A DNA stretch of 64,000 nucleotides from JALNZF01 sp964447405 (GTDB lineage: Bacteria; Nitrospirota; UBA9217). The notes beneath the pieces are model-generated. The model searched no databases. It was given only the letters and a program-made list of their open reading frames with translations, and was not told the DNA's origin. This document shows, in pieces, positions 1 through 7,510 of this stretch. The position numbers and the translations under genes are program-made. Numbering within the stretch: position 1 is the stretch's first letter; the number at the start of each line of letters is the position of its first letter. The stretch covers positions 1 to 64,000 of the forward strand of contig CAYUSP010000009.1 of the NCBI GenBank assembly GCA_964447405.1, read 5' to 3'.

Positions 1-780
1 ATAACATCTGGGCGAACCGCTATGTTGTTGGTACAGGCTGGGGAACAGCAGGGCTTATCGAGACCGATAATGCGGGAAGTGCCTTCAATCCCCAGATCGC
101 TTTTGATCAGAATGGAAATGCCATTGCCGTGTGGTTTCAGTCCGATGGAACACGGAATAACATCTGGGCGAACCGCTATGTTGTTGGCACAGGCTGGGGA
201 ACAGCAGGACTTATCGAGACCGATAATGCGGGAAGTGCCTTCAATCCCCAGATCGCTATTGACCGGAATGGAAATGCCATTGCCGTGTGGTTTCAGTTCG
301 ATGGAACGCGGAATAACATCTGGGCGAACCGCTATGTTGTTGGCACAGGCTGGGGAACAGCAGGACTTATCGAGACCGATAATGCGGGAAGTGCCTTCAA
401 TCCCCAGATCGCTATTGACCGGAATGGAAATGCCATTGCCGTGTGGTTTCAGTTCGATGGAACGCGGAATAACATCTGGGCGAACCGCTATGTTGTTGGC
501 ACAGGCTGGGGAACAGCAGGGCTTATCGAGACCGATAATTCGGGACATGCCTACAATCCCCAGGTCGCTTTTGATCAGAATGGAAATGCCATTGCCGTGT
601 GGTATCAGTCCGATGGAACACGGAATAACATCTGGGCGAACCGCTATGTTGCCGGGACAGGCTGGGGAACAGCAGGGCTTATCGAGACCGATAATGCGGG
701 CGATGCCTACAATCCCCAGATCACTTTTGATCAGAATGGCAATGCCATTGCCGTGTGGTATCAGTCCGATGGAACACTGG
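1..780 (+). repeat. 156-bp tandem repeat, five copies
   Basis: Units begin at 1, 157, 313, 469 and 625, each exactly 156 bp (52 codons). The second and third units appear identical base for base, while the others differ by scattered substitutions. This points to a recent in-frame unit duplication inside an older array. Confidence 0.95.
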
Positions 781-809
781 ATAACATCTGGGCGAATCGC
801 TTTGAGTGA
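1..809 (+). CDS. Tandem-repeat surface-type protein, 3' end (5' end outside window)
   Basis: The reading frame is open from the window edge to a TGA at 807-809, so only the C-terminus is seen. It consists of five consecutive 52-residue units followed by a short cap ending in NIWANRFE. Each unit carries NIWANRY, GTGWGTAGLIETDN, then NPQIA-D-NGNAIAVW and SDGT. The spacing of aromatic and Gly/Asp residues suggests a beta-propeller or beta-sandwich repeat as in large exported bacterial proteins; that is inference. Start codon, signal peptide and any anchor lie upstream. The specific function is not known. Substrate binding or adhesion is possible, but nothing in the sequence proves it. Confidence 0.75.
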   Translation, partial: NIWANRYVVGTGWGTAGLIETDNAGSAFNPQIAFDQNGNAIAVWFQSDGTRNNIWANRYVVGTGWGTAGLIETDNAGSAFNPQIAIDRNGNAIAVWFQFDGTRNNIWANRYVVGTGWGTAGLIETDNAGSAFNPQIAIDRNGNAIAVWFQFDGTRNNIWANRYVVGTGWGTAGLIETDNSGHAYNPQVAFDQNGNAIAVWYQSDGTRNNIWANRYVAGTGWGTAGLIETDNAGDAYNPQITFDQNGNAIAVWYQSDGTLDNIWANRFE

Positions 810-1240
810 TCACCAGCTCGTTATTCCCATGCGCGGCTCAGGATCGTTCAGGGCGCGGATAGGTTGCACCCGGGTTAACGTTGCTATATATTTTACATAA
901 CAGTTAGTCCAATGTTGCGGATACTGTCCAGGTAGTAAGATGATGCGAATAGAGCTCTAAACCGAACGGCATCCTTCTTTAAGGGAAGGGGTAGTTGGAA
1001 CATTGGCGGCACGTAAGTAGCACCCAAACGGTGCTCACAACTGCAATGACTTCCTGGGACTTCGTTAGAATGCTTCAGCCTTTCCTTGATGATCATTGTG
1101 CATTGGCGAGATAAGGAGGTGTAGGTGCAGGTGACGCTGCCTCCCTGCGCGGCACGATACTAACGTGCTAGAGTATGTGCTGCCCATAGGAATTCACCTA
1201 TGATAGCAAGGGGAAATTACAAAGAGAAGTTTATTGCAAT
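810..1240. other. Intergenic gap, no convincing gene
   Basis: About 430 bases separate the repeat protein from the next gene. Only short open frames occur (for example 893-1096 on the minus strand), without a ribosome site or recognisable protein. No clear terminator hairpin with a T-run was seen. Confidence 0.5.
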
Positions 1241-2185
1241 ATGATATCAGCATCAAAAATAGTGCAAAACACCGGTCCGCTTATGAACCAAGGCTGCAAG
1301 TACCGCGAACATCTTGGCCCGGATGCTGACGGCAAAACAGTATTGGCGTATCTCAGCCAACGCTACGGCCACTCATCCCCTGCCGAGTGGGCTGAGCGCA
1401 TTGCCTCCGGCCTCGTGCTCATCGATTCCCTGCCTGCACATTCTGAAAGCATATTGACGAGGGGGTGCGAGCTTGTCTGGCAGCGACCTCCGTGGATCGA
1501 GCCCGATGCGCCCAGAACGTTTTCGGTGATCTATGAGGATGAAGACCTTCTTGCGGTGGCCAAGCCCGCCGGGTTGCCGACGCTTCCGGGAGCAAATTTT
1601 TTTCAGACAATGCTGCTTCATCTGGTACGCACGTATGCGCCTGACGCAGATCCACTGCATCGCTTGGGACGGTGGACATCAGGTCTGGTGTTATGCTCCC
1701 GGAATCTTGCAGCCCGGACAGCTTTGACAAAGCAGTGGTCAACCAATAAGGTCAAAAAACGCTACCGCGCGTTAGCCAGTGGAATCCCTGATCTGGATAC
1801 ACTGACGATTTCCACGCCCATCGGCAAAGTGCCGCATGCCTTGCTCAGCTCAATTCATGCCGCTGATCCGAATGGCAAATCAGCGTTGTCTCAGGCGACT
1901 GTCCTTGAACGTCGTGGAGATTCCTTTTTATGCGATGTGATTATTATGACAGGAAGGCCCCACCAGATCCGGATACATCTGGCTGCTGCTGGACATCCTC
2001 TGAAGGGGGATCCATTGTATGGTGCGGGTGGCCAGCCAATGCCGGGGACCCATGCGCTCCCTGGTGACCCGGGCTACCTTCTGCATGCTGCTGAACTGAG
2101 CTTTCGCCATCCCGCTACCGGGCAAGAGCTGGTCCTGGCCTGCGAACCTCCGCCATTGCTGCTTCATCTGAAAAAGAACAATTAA
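1241..2185 (+). CDS. RluA-family pseudouridine synthase-like protein
   Basis: This 314-residue protein has an N-terminal S4-like segment (about residues 25-85) followed by an RluA-type catalytic domain (about 90-300). RluA enzymes isomerise uridine to pseudouridine in rRNA or tRNA. Family hallmarks are visible: VIYEDEDLLAVAKPAGLPT, KKRYRALASG, GRPHQIRIHLAAAGHPLKGD and a terminal hydrophobic strand. The catalytic block reads HRLGRWTSGL at residues 140-149, so glycine 143 replaces the aspartate of the usual HRLD motif. Similar HRLG versions may form a subfamily (recalled, not checked). Activity on RNA is therefore uncertain. ATG 1241 is preceded by an AGAGAAG-like site; ATG 1283 is a possible alternative. 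Confidence 0.85.
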   Translation: MISASKIVQNTGPLMNQGCKYREHLGPDADGKTVLAYLSQRYGHSSPAEWAERIASGLVLIDSLPAHSESILTRGCELVWQRPPWIEPDAPRTFSVIYEDEDLLAVAKPAGLPTLPGANFFQTMLLHLVRTYAPDADPLHRLGRWTSGLVLCSRNLAARTALTKQWSTNKVKKRYRALASGIPDLDTLTISTPIGKVPHALLSSIHAADPNGKSALSQATVLERRGDSFLCDVIIMTGRPHQIRIHLAAAGHPLKGDPLYGAGGQPMPGTHALPGDPGYLLHAAELSFRHPATGQELVLACEPPPLLLHLKKNN

Positions 2186-2314
2186 CCACGGATGAACACG
2201 GTTAGACACCTTTGATTAAATGTTTTAAGAATAAGAAAAAACCAACAATTGAGTGAAGCTCTCATTCGATAAAGTATTATCGCAGTAGGGTAATAACCGT
2301 GTTCATCCGTGGTT
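2184..2314. repeat. Word-type inverted repeat (CCACGGATGAACACGG family)
   Basis: The left arm (2184-2204) reads AACCACGGATGAACACGG and the right arm (2294-2314) is its reverse complement, with about 90 bases between them. It occupies the gap between convergent genes. Related arms recur at 9432-9532 and 28776-28851. Confidence 0.8.
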
Positions 2315-2333
2315 CCAACTGCCATTTTCAGGG

Positions 2334-3605
2334 TTAAAGATTGCCCCGAAGCCGCTCGGCCTGCAGGATCCGCTTCACAGCCAGTTCATAAGCCGCCTTG
2401 CGCATTCTGCAGCGCGTCTCGCGGCATCGGCCGTGGACGTCGTTGAAGGCTGTGATCATCATGTGCCGCAGACGCTCCAGGACCTTTTCCTCGGGCCAGG
2501 AGTCATTGCTCAGGTTCTGGCTCCATTCGAAAAAACTCACCACCACGCCGCCGGCGTTGGCAAGAATGTCCGGGATGACCATGATGTCCCTGCTGAAAAA
2601 AATTGCATCGGCTGCGGCGGTAGTCGGCGCGTTGGCAAGCTCAAGGATGATCTTCGCTTTCACTTCGTGAGCGTTCGTCTCATCAAGCTGGTTGGACAAC
2701 GCCGCGGGGATAAGGATATCGCACTCGCTCGTGAGAAGCGCGGCGTTGGTGATCGCTTTCGTGCCGGGAAAACTCGTGACGCTGCCGGTCTTGTTCTTGA
2801 ATTTTCTGAGAACCGAGATGTCAAGACCGTTCGTATCCAGGATGGCGCCGTTCACATCGCTCACGGCAACGACGGTGTAGCCCCAGTGATGCAGGATCCG
2901 CGCGGTGTTCTGACCGACGTTGCCGAACCCCTGGATTGCGACACGAGTCCCCTTCGCCTTCATGCCGATTTCCTTCATTGCCTCTTCGAGAACATGGACT
3001 CCACCGAGCCCGGTGGAATACCTCCGCACTGATATGCCTCCCAACTCGGGCGGCTTTCCCGTGACCACAGCAGGGACATGCTCGCGCTTGATGCGCTCGT
3101 ATTCATCGAGGATCCAGGCCATGGTCTGCTCGTCGGTGTATACATCCGGCGCGGGAATGTCCTTGAAGGGCCCGATGTAGTCGGCGATGGCGCGAATGTA
3201 GCCGCGCGTCACGAGCTCGAGGTCGCGCCGCGACAGGTCCAGGGGGTCCACGGCCACACCGCCTTTAGCGCCGCCGAAAGGGATGTTGACCACTGCGCAT
3301 TTGAGCGCCATGAGAAATGCCAATTCCGCCGCATGCTCCTCGTCCATATCGGGATGGAAGCGGATCCCTCCCTTGGCCGGTCCGCGCGCGTCATTGAATT
3401 GGACGCGGTATCCGGTGAACATCCGGCTCCGTCCCGTACTCAGTTTGACCGGAAAGGTAACCGTAAACGACCGCCGCGGCGCGGACAGCAGGTCAAGCTC
3501 TTCCCTGCTCAGGCCCATGTCCGCATAAATGGCCTCAAGCTCTATCCTGCCGAGGCTGCGGAGGTCCTTTTCATCCATATGCAGACGGTCGTGATTGCGG
3601 TGCAT
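2334..3605 (-). CDS. gdhA: Glutamate dehydrogenase (Glu/Leu/Phe/Val dehydrogenase family)
   Basis: This 423-residue enzyme interconverts glutamate and 2-oxoglutarate plus ammonium with NAD(P). The N-terminal substrate domain contains the lysine-rich block GPAKGGIRFHPD and KCAVVNIPFGGAKGGV, including the catalytic lysine region. The C-terminal Rossmann domain has GFGNVGQNTA near residue 222. Length matches the hexameric family. ATG 3605 follows GAGGTG closely; GTG 3611 and ATG 3578 are alternatives. The gene is monocistronic and sits beside malic enzyme and fumarase genes, feeding the 2-oxoglutarate/C4 pool. Cofactor specificity cannot be read with confidence. Confidence 0.93.
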   Translation of the reverse strand: MHRNHDRLHMDEKDLRSLGRIELEAIYADMGLSREELDLLSAPRRSFTVTFPVKLSTGRSRMFTGYRVQFNDARGPAKGGIRFHPDMDEEHAAELAFLMALKCAVVNIPFGGAKGGVAVDPLDLSRRDLELVTRGYIRAIADYIGPFKDIPAPDVYTDEQTMAWILDEYERIKREHVPAVVTGKPPELGGISVRRYSTGLGGVHVLEEAMKEIGMKAKGTRVAIQGFGNVGQNTARILHHWGYTVVAVSDVNGAILDTNGLDISVLRKFKNKTGSVTSFPGTKAITNAALLTSECDILIPAALSNQLDETNAHEVKAKIILELANAPTTAAADAIFFSRDIMVIPDILANAGGVVVSFFEWSQNLSNDSWPEEKVLERLRHMMITAFNDVHGRCRETRCRMRKAAYELAVKRILQAERLRGNL

Positions 3606-3632
3606 GATCACCTCGGGTTGTACTGTAAATCG

Positions 3633-3720
3633 TTAGGAGTTTGGAGTTATTAGTTCGGAGTATAAAGCAAAGAGCGTCAGAAATTATTACTCCGCACTCC
3701 GAACTCCTTACTCCAAACTA
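3633..3720. repeat. Word-type inverted repeat (AGTTCGGAGT family)
   Basis: The left arm (3633-3667) contains GGAGTTTGGAGT and AGTTCGGAGTATAAAG. The right arm (3686-3720) has the complementary ACTCCGAACTCCTTACTCC. It fills the space between gdhA and the malic enzyme gene and shares its words with the repeat at 16880-16965. Confidence 0.8.
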
Positions 3721-5142
3721 TTATTTCACCAATCCCGTCTTCTTCGCCGCTTCCGATACCGCAGCGGCTACACGTGCAGGGATTTTGCGGTCAAAGGGGC
3801 TGGGGATGATGTAATCCTCGTGCAAATCTTCGGTCTCGACACTATGCGCGATGGCATGGGCGGCGGCAAGCTTCACGGCTTCGTTCACTCCCCGGGCGCG
3901 CACGTCGAGCAGACCCCGGAATATGCCGGGGAAGCCCAGCATGTTGTTGATCTGGTTCGGGTAGTCAGACCTGCCCGTGGCAATGACTCGCACCAGTTCA
4001 TGGACCTCTTCCGGCGCTATCTCGGGGTCGGGATTCGCAAGAGCAAAAACGATCCGGTCTCCCGCCATTCTGCGTATATCATCAACTGTGATGACATGAG
4101 GCGCGGAGAGACCGATGAACACATGCGCACCCTTCATGGCGTCCGAGATGCTGCCCCTCACGCTGCGTGGATTCGTAACTTTCGCCAGTGCCCGTTTGGC
4201 GGGATCCATGTCCTGCTTGCGGCCCGCGTACAGCGTGCCGGTCCGGTCGCAGACAATGATGTCTCTGACGCCGGACGCGAGCAGGATCTTCGTAACCGCG
4301 GTGCCGGCGGCTCCCGCGCCGACCATCACGATCTTGAACTTCTTCATGTCGCGCTTCAATAGTCGGGAGACATTGATGAGAGCCGCGAGCGCAACCACCG
4401 CCGTACCGTGCTGGTCATCGTGGAAAACGGGAATGTCGAGCATTTTTCTGAGGCGCGTTTCGATCTCGAAGCACCGGGGAGCGGAAATGTCCTCAAGATT
4501 GATCCCGCCAAAGGTGGTCGCGATGTTTTTAACCGTGGCGATGATCTCCTCCACGTTCTTGGTGGCGAGCACAATGGGGAATGCATCAATGTTTGCGAAC
4601 TCCTTGAAGATCATCGCCTTGCCTTCCATGACCGGGAGCGCCGCCTCGGGGCCGATATCGCCCAGACCGAGCACTGCCGTCCCATCGGAAACGACTGCCA
4701 CGGAATTGCCCTTGATGGTGTACCGGTAGGCATGCTCCTTGTTCTGGTGGATGTCCATGCAGATGCGCGCTACCCCCGGCGTGTAAACCTTGGACAGGTC
4801 GTTCCGGTCGCGAAGCGGCAGTTTGTTCCTGATCTCGATCTTGCCGCCCTCATGCGCGGAAAAGGTCTGGTCCGCCACCCTCTGGACCTTGACGCCGGCC
4901 ACGCTCCTGATGGCCTTGACAATGGATTTTTCATGCTCCTCGTTCTGGGCATTCACGGTTATGTCCCTGATGATCTTGCCCCGCTCCACCCGAACGATGT
5001 CCACGGACCCCATATCCCCGCCCGCGCTCGATATGGCCGTGGCTATTTTTGCGAACATGCCGATCCTGTTCTCGATTTCCACCCGGATCGTGATGCTGTA
5101 GCTGGGGCTGCAGCTCTGACCGGGAGTGCAAGCGTCTTTCAT
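3721..5142 (-). CDS. NAD(P)-dependent malic enzyme with N-terminal ACT domain
   Basis: The protein (473 residues) oxidatively decarboxylates malate to pyruvate. Residues about 15-90 form an ACT domain (RVEIENRIGMFAKIATAIS), a ligand-binding regulatory module, so control by an amino acid is plausible. The malic domain follows, with the tyrosine-containing VYTPGVA, GLGDIGPEAALPVMEGKA and the metal-binding VFHDDQHGTA. The Rossmann domain begins at KFKIVMVGAGAAGTA. ATG 5142 is supported by AAGGAGA eight bases upstream. It is divergent from fumC across a 226-bp gap likely to contain both promoters. Together with fumarase and PEPCK it links C4 and C3 metabolism. Confidence 0.93.
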   Translation of the reverse strand: MKDACTPGQSCSPSYSITIRVEIENRIGMFAKIATAISSAGGDMGSVDIVRVERGKIIRDITVNAQNEEHEKSIVKAIRSVAGVKVQRVADQTFSAHEGGKIEIRNKLPLRDRNDLSKVYTPGVARICMDIHQNKEHAYRYTIKGNSVAVVSDGTAVLGLGDIGPEAALPVMEGKAMIFKEFANIDAFPIVLATKNVEEIIATVKNIATTFGGINLEDISAPRCFEIETRLRKMLDIPVFHDDQHGTAVVALAALINVSRLLKRDMKKFKIVMVGAGAAGTAVTKILLASGVRDIIVCDRTGTLYAGRKQDMDPAKRALAKVTNPRSVRGSISDAMKGAHVFIGLSAPHVITVDDIRRMAGDRIVFALANPDPEIAPEEVHELVRVIATGRSDYPNQINNMLGFPGIFRGLLDVRARGVNEAVKLAAAHAIAHSVETEDLHEDYIIPSPFDRKIPARVAAAVSEAAKKTGLVK

Positions 5143-5368
5143 AGTGAGGTCTCCTTTTCAACTATAGCATGTATTATAGATTCAATACGGCAAAGGGTCA
5201 ACCTATACACCCAATTCAGATGCTTGTTAATCATAATTTGAGTTGTTTTGATCTTATAAAAAGACGATGCAAAGTCACTGCAAAATAGGTATAATTGCAT
5301 TCACGCACCACCACTTCCCGTAAAACCGGAGAACGAGGAACTGTTGGCTGCTCTTCTTTTGATCCCCT

Positions 5369-6754
5369 ATGACTGATCATCGAATAGAACGAGACTCCCT
5401 CGGCGAAATTCAGGTGCCGGTTCATGCGCTCTTTGGAGCTCAGACACAGCGCGCTGTTTTGAATTTCCCCATCAGCGGTATCCGTTTCCCGCGCGTGTTC
5501 ATCCGGTCGCTCAGCCTGATCAAAGCTGTCACGGCTGAGGTGAATGCGGGGCTCGGACTGCTTGACGCGAACATTGCCCATGCGATCCACTGTGCGTCCC
5601 TCGATGTGGCGGACGGCAAGTGGGACGACCAATTCCCGCTGGATATTTTTCAGACCGGTTCCGGCACCTCAACGAATATGAATGCCAACGAGGTGATCGC
5701 AAGCCTCGCATCGAAGTCACTTGGTGCTCCTGTGCATCCGAACAATCACGTGAACATGGGGCAGTCGTCCAACGATGTTATCCCTGCCGCGATTCACGTG
5801 AGCGCGTATCTTGAGGTGCATGAGGTGCTGCTGCCCGCGCTCAGGCACCTCCATGCAACGCTGAAAAACCGGGAGACCGAGTTTGCCGGGATCGTCAAGA
5901 CCGGACGGACCCATCTCATGGATGCCATGCCAATAACTCTTGGACAGGAGATCAGCGGCTGGGCCTATCAAGTATTTCAGGGCATCGAGCGGATCGAGTC
6001 CACTCTGCCCCGCCTGGCAGCACTTGCCATCGGCGGGACGGCTGTCGGGACCGGGGTAAACGCACCAAAGGAATTCGGTGCAATCGTCGCAAAAAAGCTT
6101 GCCGGCCGCACCGGCCTGCCCTTCTTCGAAGCTGACAATCATTTCGCGGCCCAGGCGACCATGGACACGGCGGTCGAACTTTCCGGCCAGTTGAAGGCCA
6201 CAGCCTCGTCATTCATAAAAATGGCCAACGACTTACGCTGGATGAACAGCGGGCCGATCGCAGGACTTGGTGAGATCGCACTGCCCTCACTCCAACCGGG
6301 ATCAAGCATCATGCCGGGCAAGGTGAATCCTGTGATGTGCGAAATGATGATGATGGTCTCGGCCCAGGTCACCGGCAATGATGCCGCTATCACCCTGAGC
6401 AACTCGCACGGCAATTTCGAGCTGAATGTGATGCTTCCGGTGATTGCGCATAACCTTATCCAGTCGATCACCATCCTCGGGAACGCATCAACATTATTCG
6501 CGGACCAGGCGATTGCGGGTTTTACCGTGAACAGCGGACGCATCTCGTCCCTGCTGAACAAGAATCCGATATTGGTGACCGCATTGAATCCGGTCATTGG
6601 CTACGATAAAGCAGCCCAGATCGCTAAAAAGGCATATGCGGAAGGCCGCGCACTCCAGGATGTGGCAGCAGAGATGACAGATTTATCAAAAGAAGAACTG
6701 GACCGCCTGCTTGACCCCCGTCCTATGACCAGAGGCGGGATCGCGGCAACATAG
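5369..6754 (+). CDS. fumC: Class II fumarate hydratase
   Basis: FumC hydrates fumarate to malate without an iron-sulfur cluster. The 461-residue length is typical. Visible motifs are QTGSGTSTNMNANEVIA, the HPNNHVNMGQSSND block, TGRTHLMDAMPITLGQE with the catalytic histidine region, and the superfamily signature GSSIMPGKVNP. The start at ATG 5369 matches the usual family N-terminus (RIERDSLGEIQVP) although no strong ribosome site is visible. The sdh/frd genes follow directly downstream on the same strand (29-base gap), so fumarase is probably co-transcribed with the complex that makes or uses fumarate. Confidence 0.95.
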   Translation: MTDHRIERDSLGEIQVPVHALFGAQTQRAVLNFPISGIRFPRVFIRSLSLIKAVTAEVNAGLGLLDANIAHAIHCASLDVADGKWDDQFPLDIFQTGSGTSTNMNANEVIASLASKSLGAPVHPNNHVNMGQSSNDVIPAAIHVSAYLEVHEVLLPALRHLHATLKNRETEFAGIVKTGRTHLMDAMPITLGQEISGWAYQVFQGIERIESTLPRLAALAIGGTAVGTGVNAPKEFGAIVAKKLAGRTGLPFFEADNHFAAQATMDTAVELSGQLKATASSFIKMANDLRWMNSGPIAGLGEIALPSLQPGSSIMPGKVNPVMCEMMMMVSAQVTGNDAAITLSNSHGNFELNVMLPVIAHNLIQSITILGNASTLFADQAIAGFTVNSGRISSLLNKNPILVTALNPVIGYDKAAQIAKKAYAEGRALQDVAAEMTDLSKEELDRLLDPRPMTRGGIAAT

Positions 6755-6783
6755 CAGCGCATCATCGCCAGAGGAAGATAATC

Positions 6784-7461
6784 ATGGTGCTCCCCACCTC
6801 AACAGTCGGCAAAAAGATCATGATGGCGATCACGGGCCAGGTGCTCGTGTTCTTTATCCTCTTCCACATCGTTGGGAATTCCACGATCTTTTTCCACAGA
6901 CTCAATGCCTATGTTGTCGCGCTGCATACCCTCCCCATCATCGTCTGGGGCGGGCGAGCCGCGCTCATCGCTGCTTTCCTTCTCCATATCTGGTACGGGA
7001 CCGTGCTCAAGCTGGAGAACTATTCAGCGAAACCTGATGCGTATGCAATCTCACACTTCCGCAGCGCTACGCTAGCGGGTCGATATCAGATCTGGAGCGG
7101 AGCAATCATCGGCGGATTTCTGATCTATCATCTGCTCCAGTTCACGATCCGGGTCACGAATCCCGCCATCTCCGCGGACACGCATCTGGACTCGCTGAAC
7201 AGGCCCGATGTGGCGATGATGGTGGTGCGGACGCTTCAAGAAGCGGGCATTGCCGGGATATACCTGCTGGCGCTCTCGGCCCTGGGCCTGCATCTTTCGC
7301 ACGGTATTCAGAGTTCCTTCCAGAGCTGGGGCTTGAACAATGACCGGATGCTGCCCATCATTAAAAGAACAGGAACGGTAATATCCATCATTTTGTTTTT
7401 GTGGTACATCGCGATACCGGCAGCGATTTTGACGGGGTTACTGCGAAAATCAGGCCATTAA
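6784..7461 (+). CDS. sdhC: Succinate dehydrogenase/fumarate reductase cytochrome b subunit
   Basis: This 225-residue membrane protein has five hydrophobic segments (about residues 15-40, 50-80, 100-125, 155-178 and 198-220). It resembles the single-subunit diheme anchors of Geobacter and Bacillus type complexes. Histidines inside helices (FILFHIVGN, AFLLHIWYG, GFLIYHLLQF, LGLHLSHG) are candidate heme b ligands. A GAGGAAG ribosome site precedes ATG 6784. It is the first gene of the C-A-B operon and anchors the catalytic subunits to the membrane and the quinone pool. Direction of catalysis (succinate oxidation or fumarate reduction) cannot be decided from sequence. Confidence 0.92.
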   Translation: MVLPTSTVGKKIMMAITGQVLVFFILFHIVGNSTIFFHRLNAYVVALHTLPIIVWGGRAALIAAFLLHIWYGTVLKLENYSAKPDAYAISHFRSATLAGRYQIWSGAIIGGFLIYHLLQFTIRVTNPAISADTHLDSLNRPDVAMMVVRTLQEAGIAGIYLLALSALGLHLSHGIQSSFQSWGLNNDRMLPIIKRTGTVISIILFLWYIAIPAAILTGLLRKSGH

Positions 7462-7510
7462 CCATTACCGCACCCTTGCGGTTCAAGCCTTATGGCTTTA
7501 GGTGAATTTC

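Noticed and set aside
22..900. 292-codon frame overlapping the repeat protein in another frame
   Set aside because: It is open only because the 156-bp repeat is a multiple of three; the frame used by the repeat protein gives the protein-like repeats (NIWANRY, GTGWGTAGLIETDN).
893..1096. Short minus-strand frame upstream of the RluA-like gene
   Set aside because: No ribosome site, no recognisable protein, and amino acid make-up looks random.
4408..5241. 277-codon plus-strand frame opposite the malic enzyme gene
   Set aside because: Shadow of the minus-strand ACT-malic enzyme frame, which has clear domain motifs.
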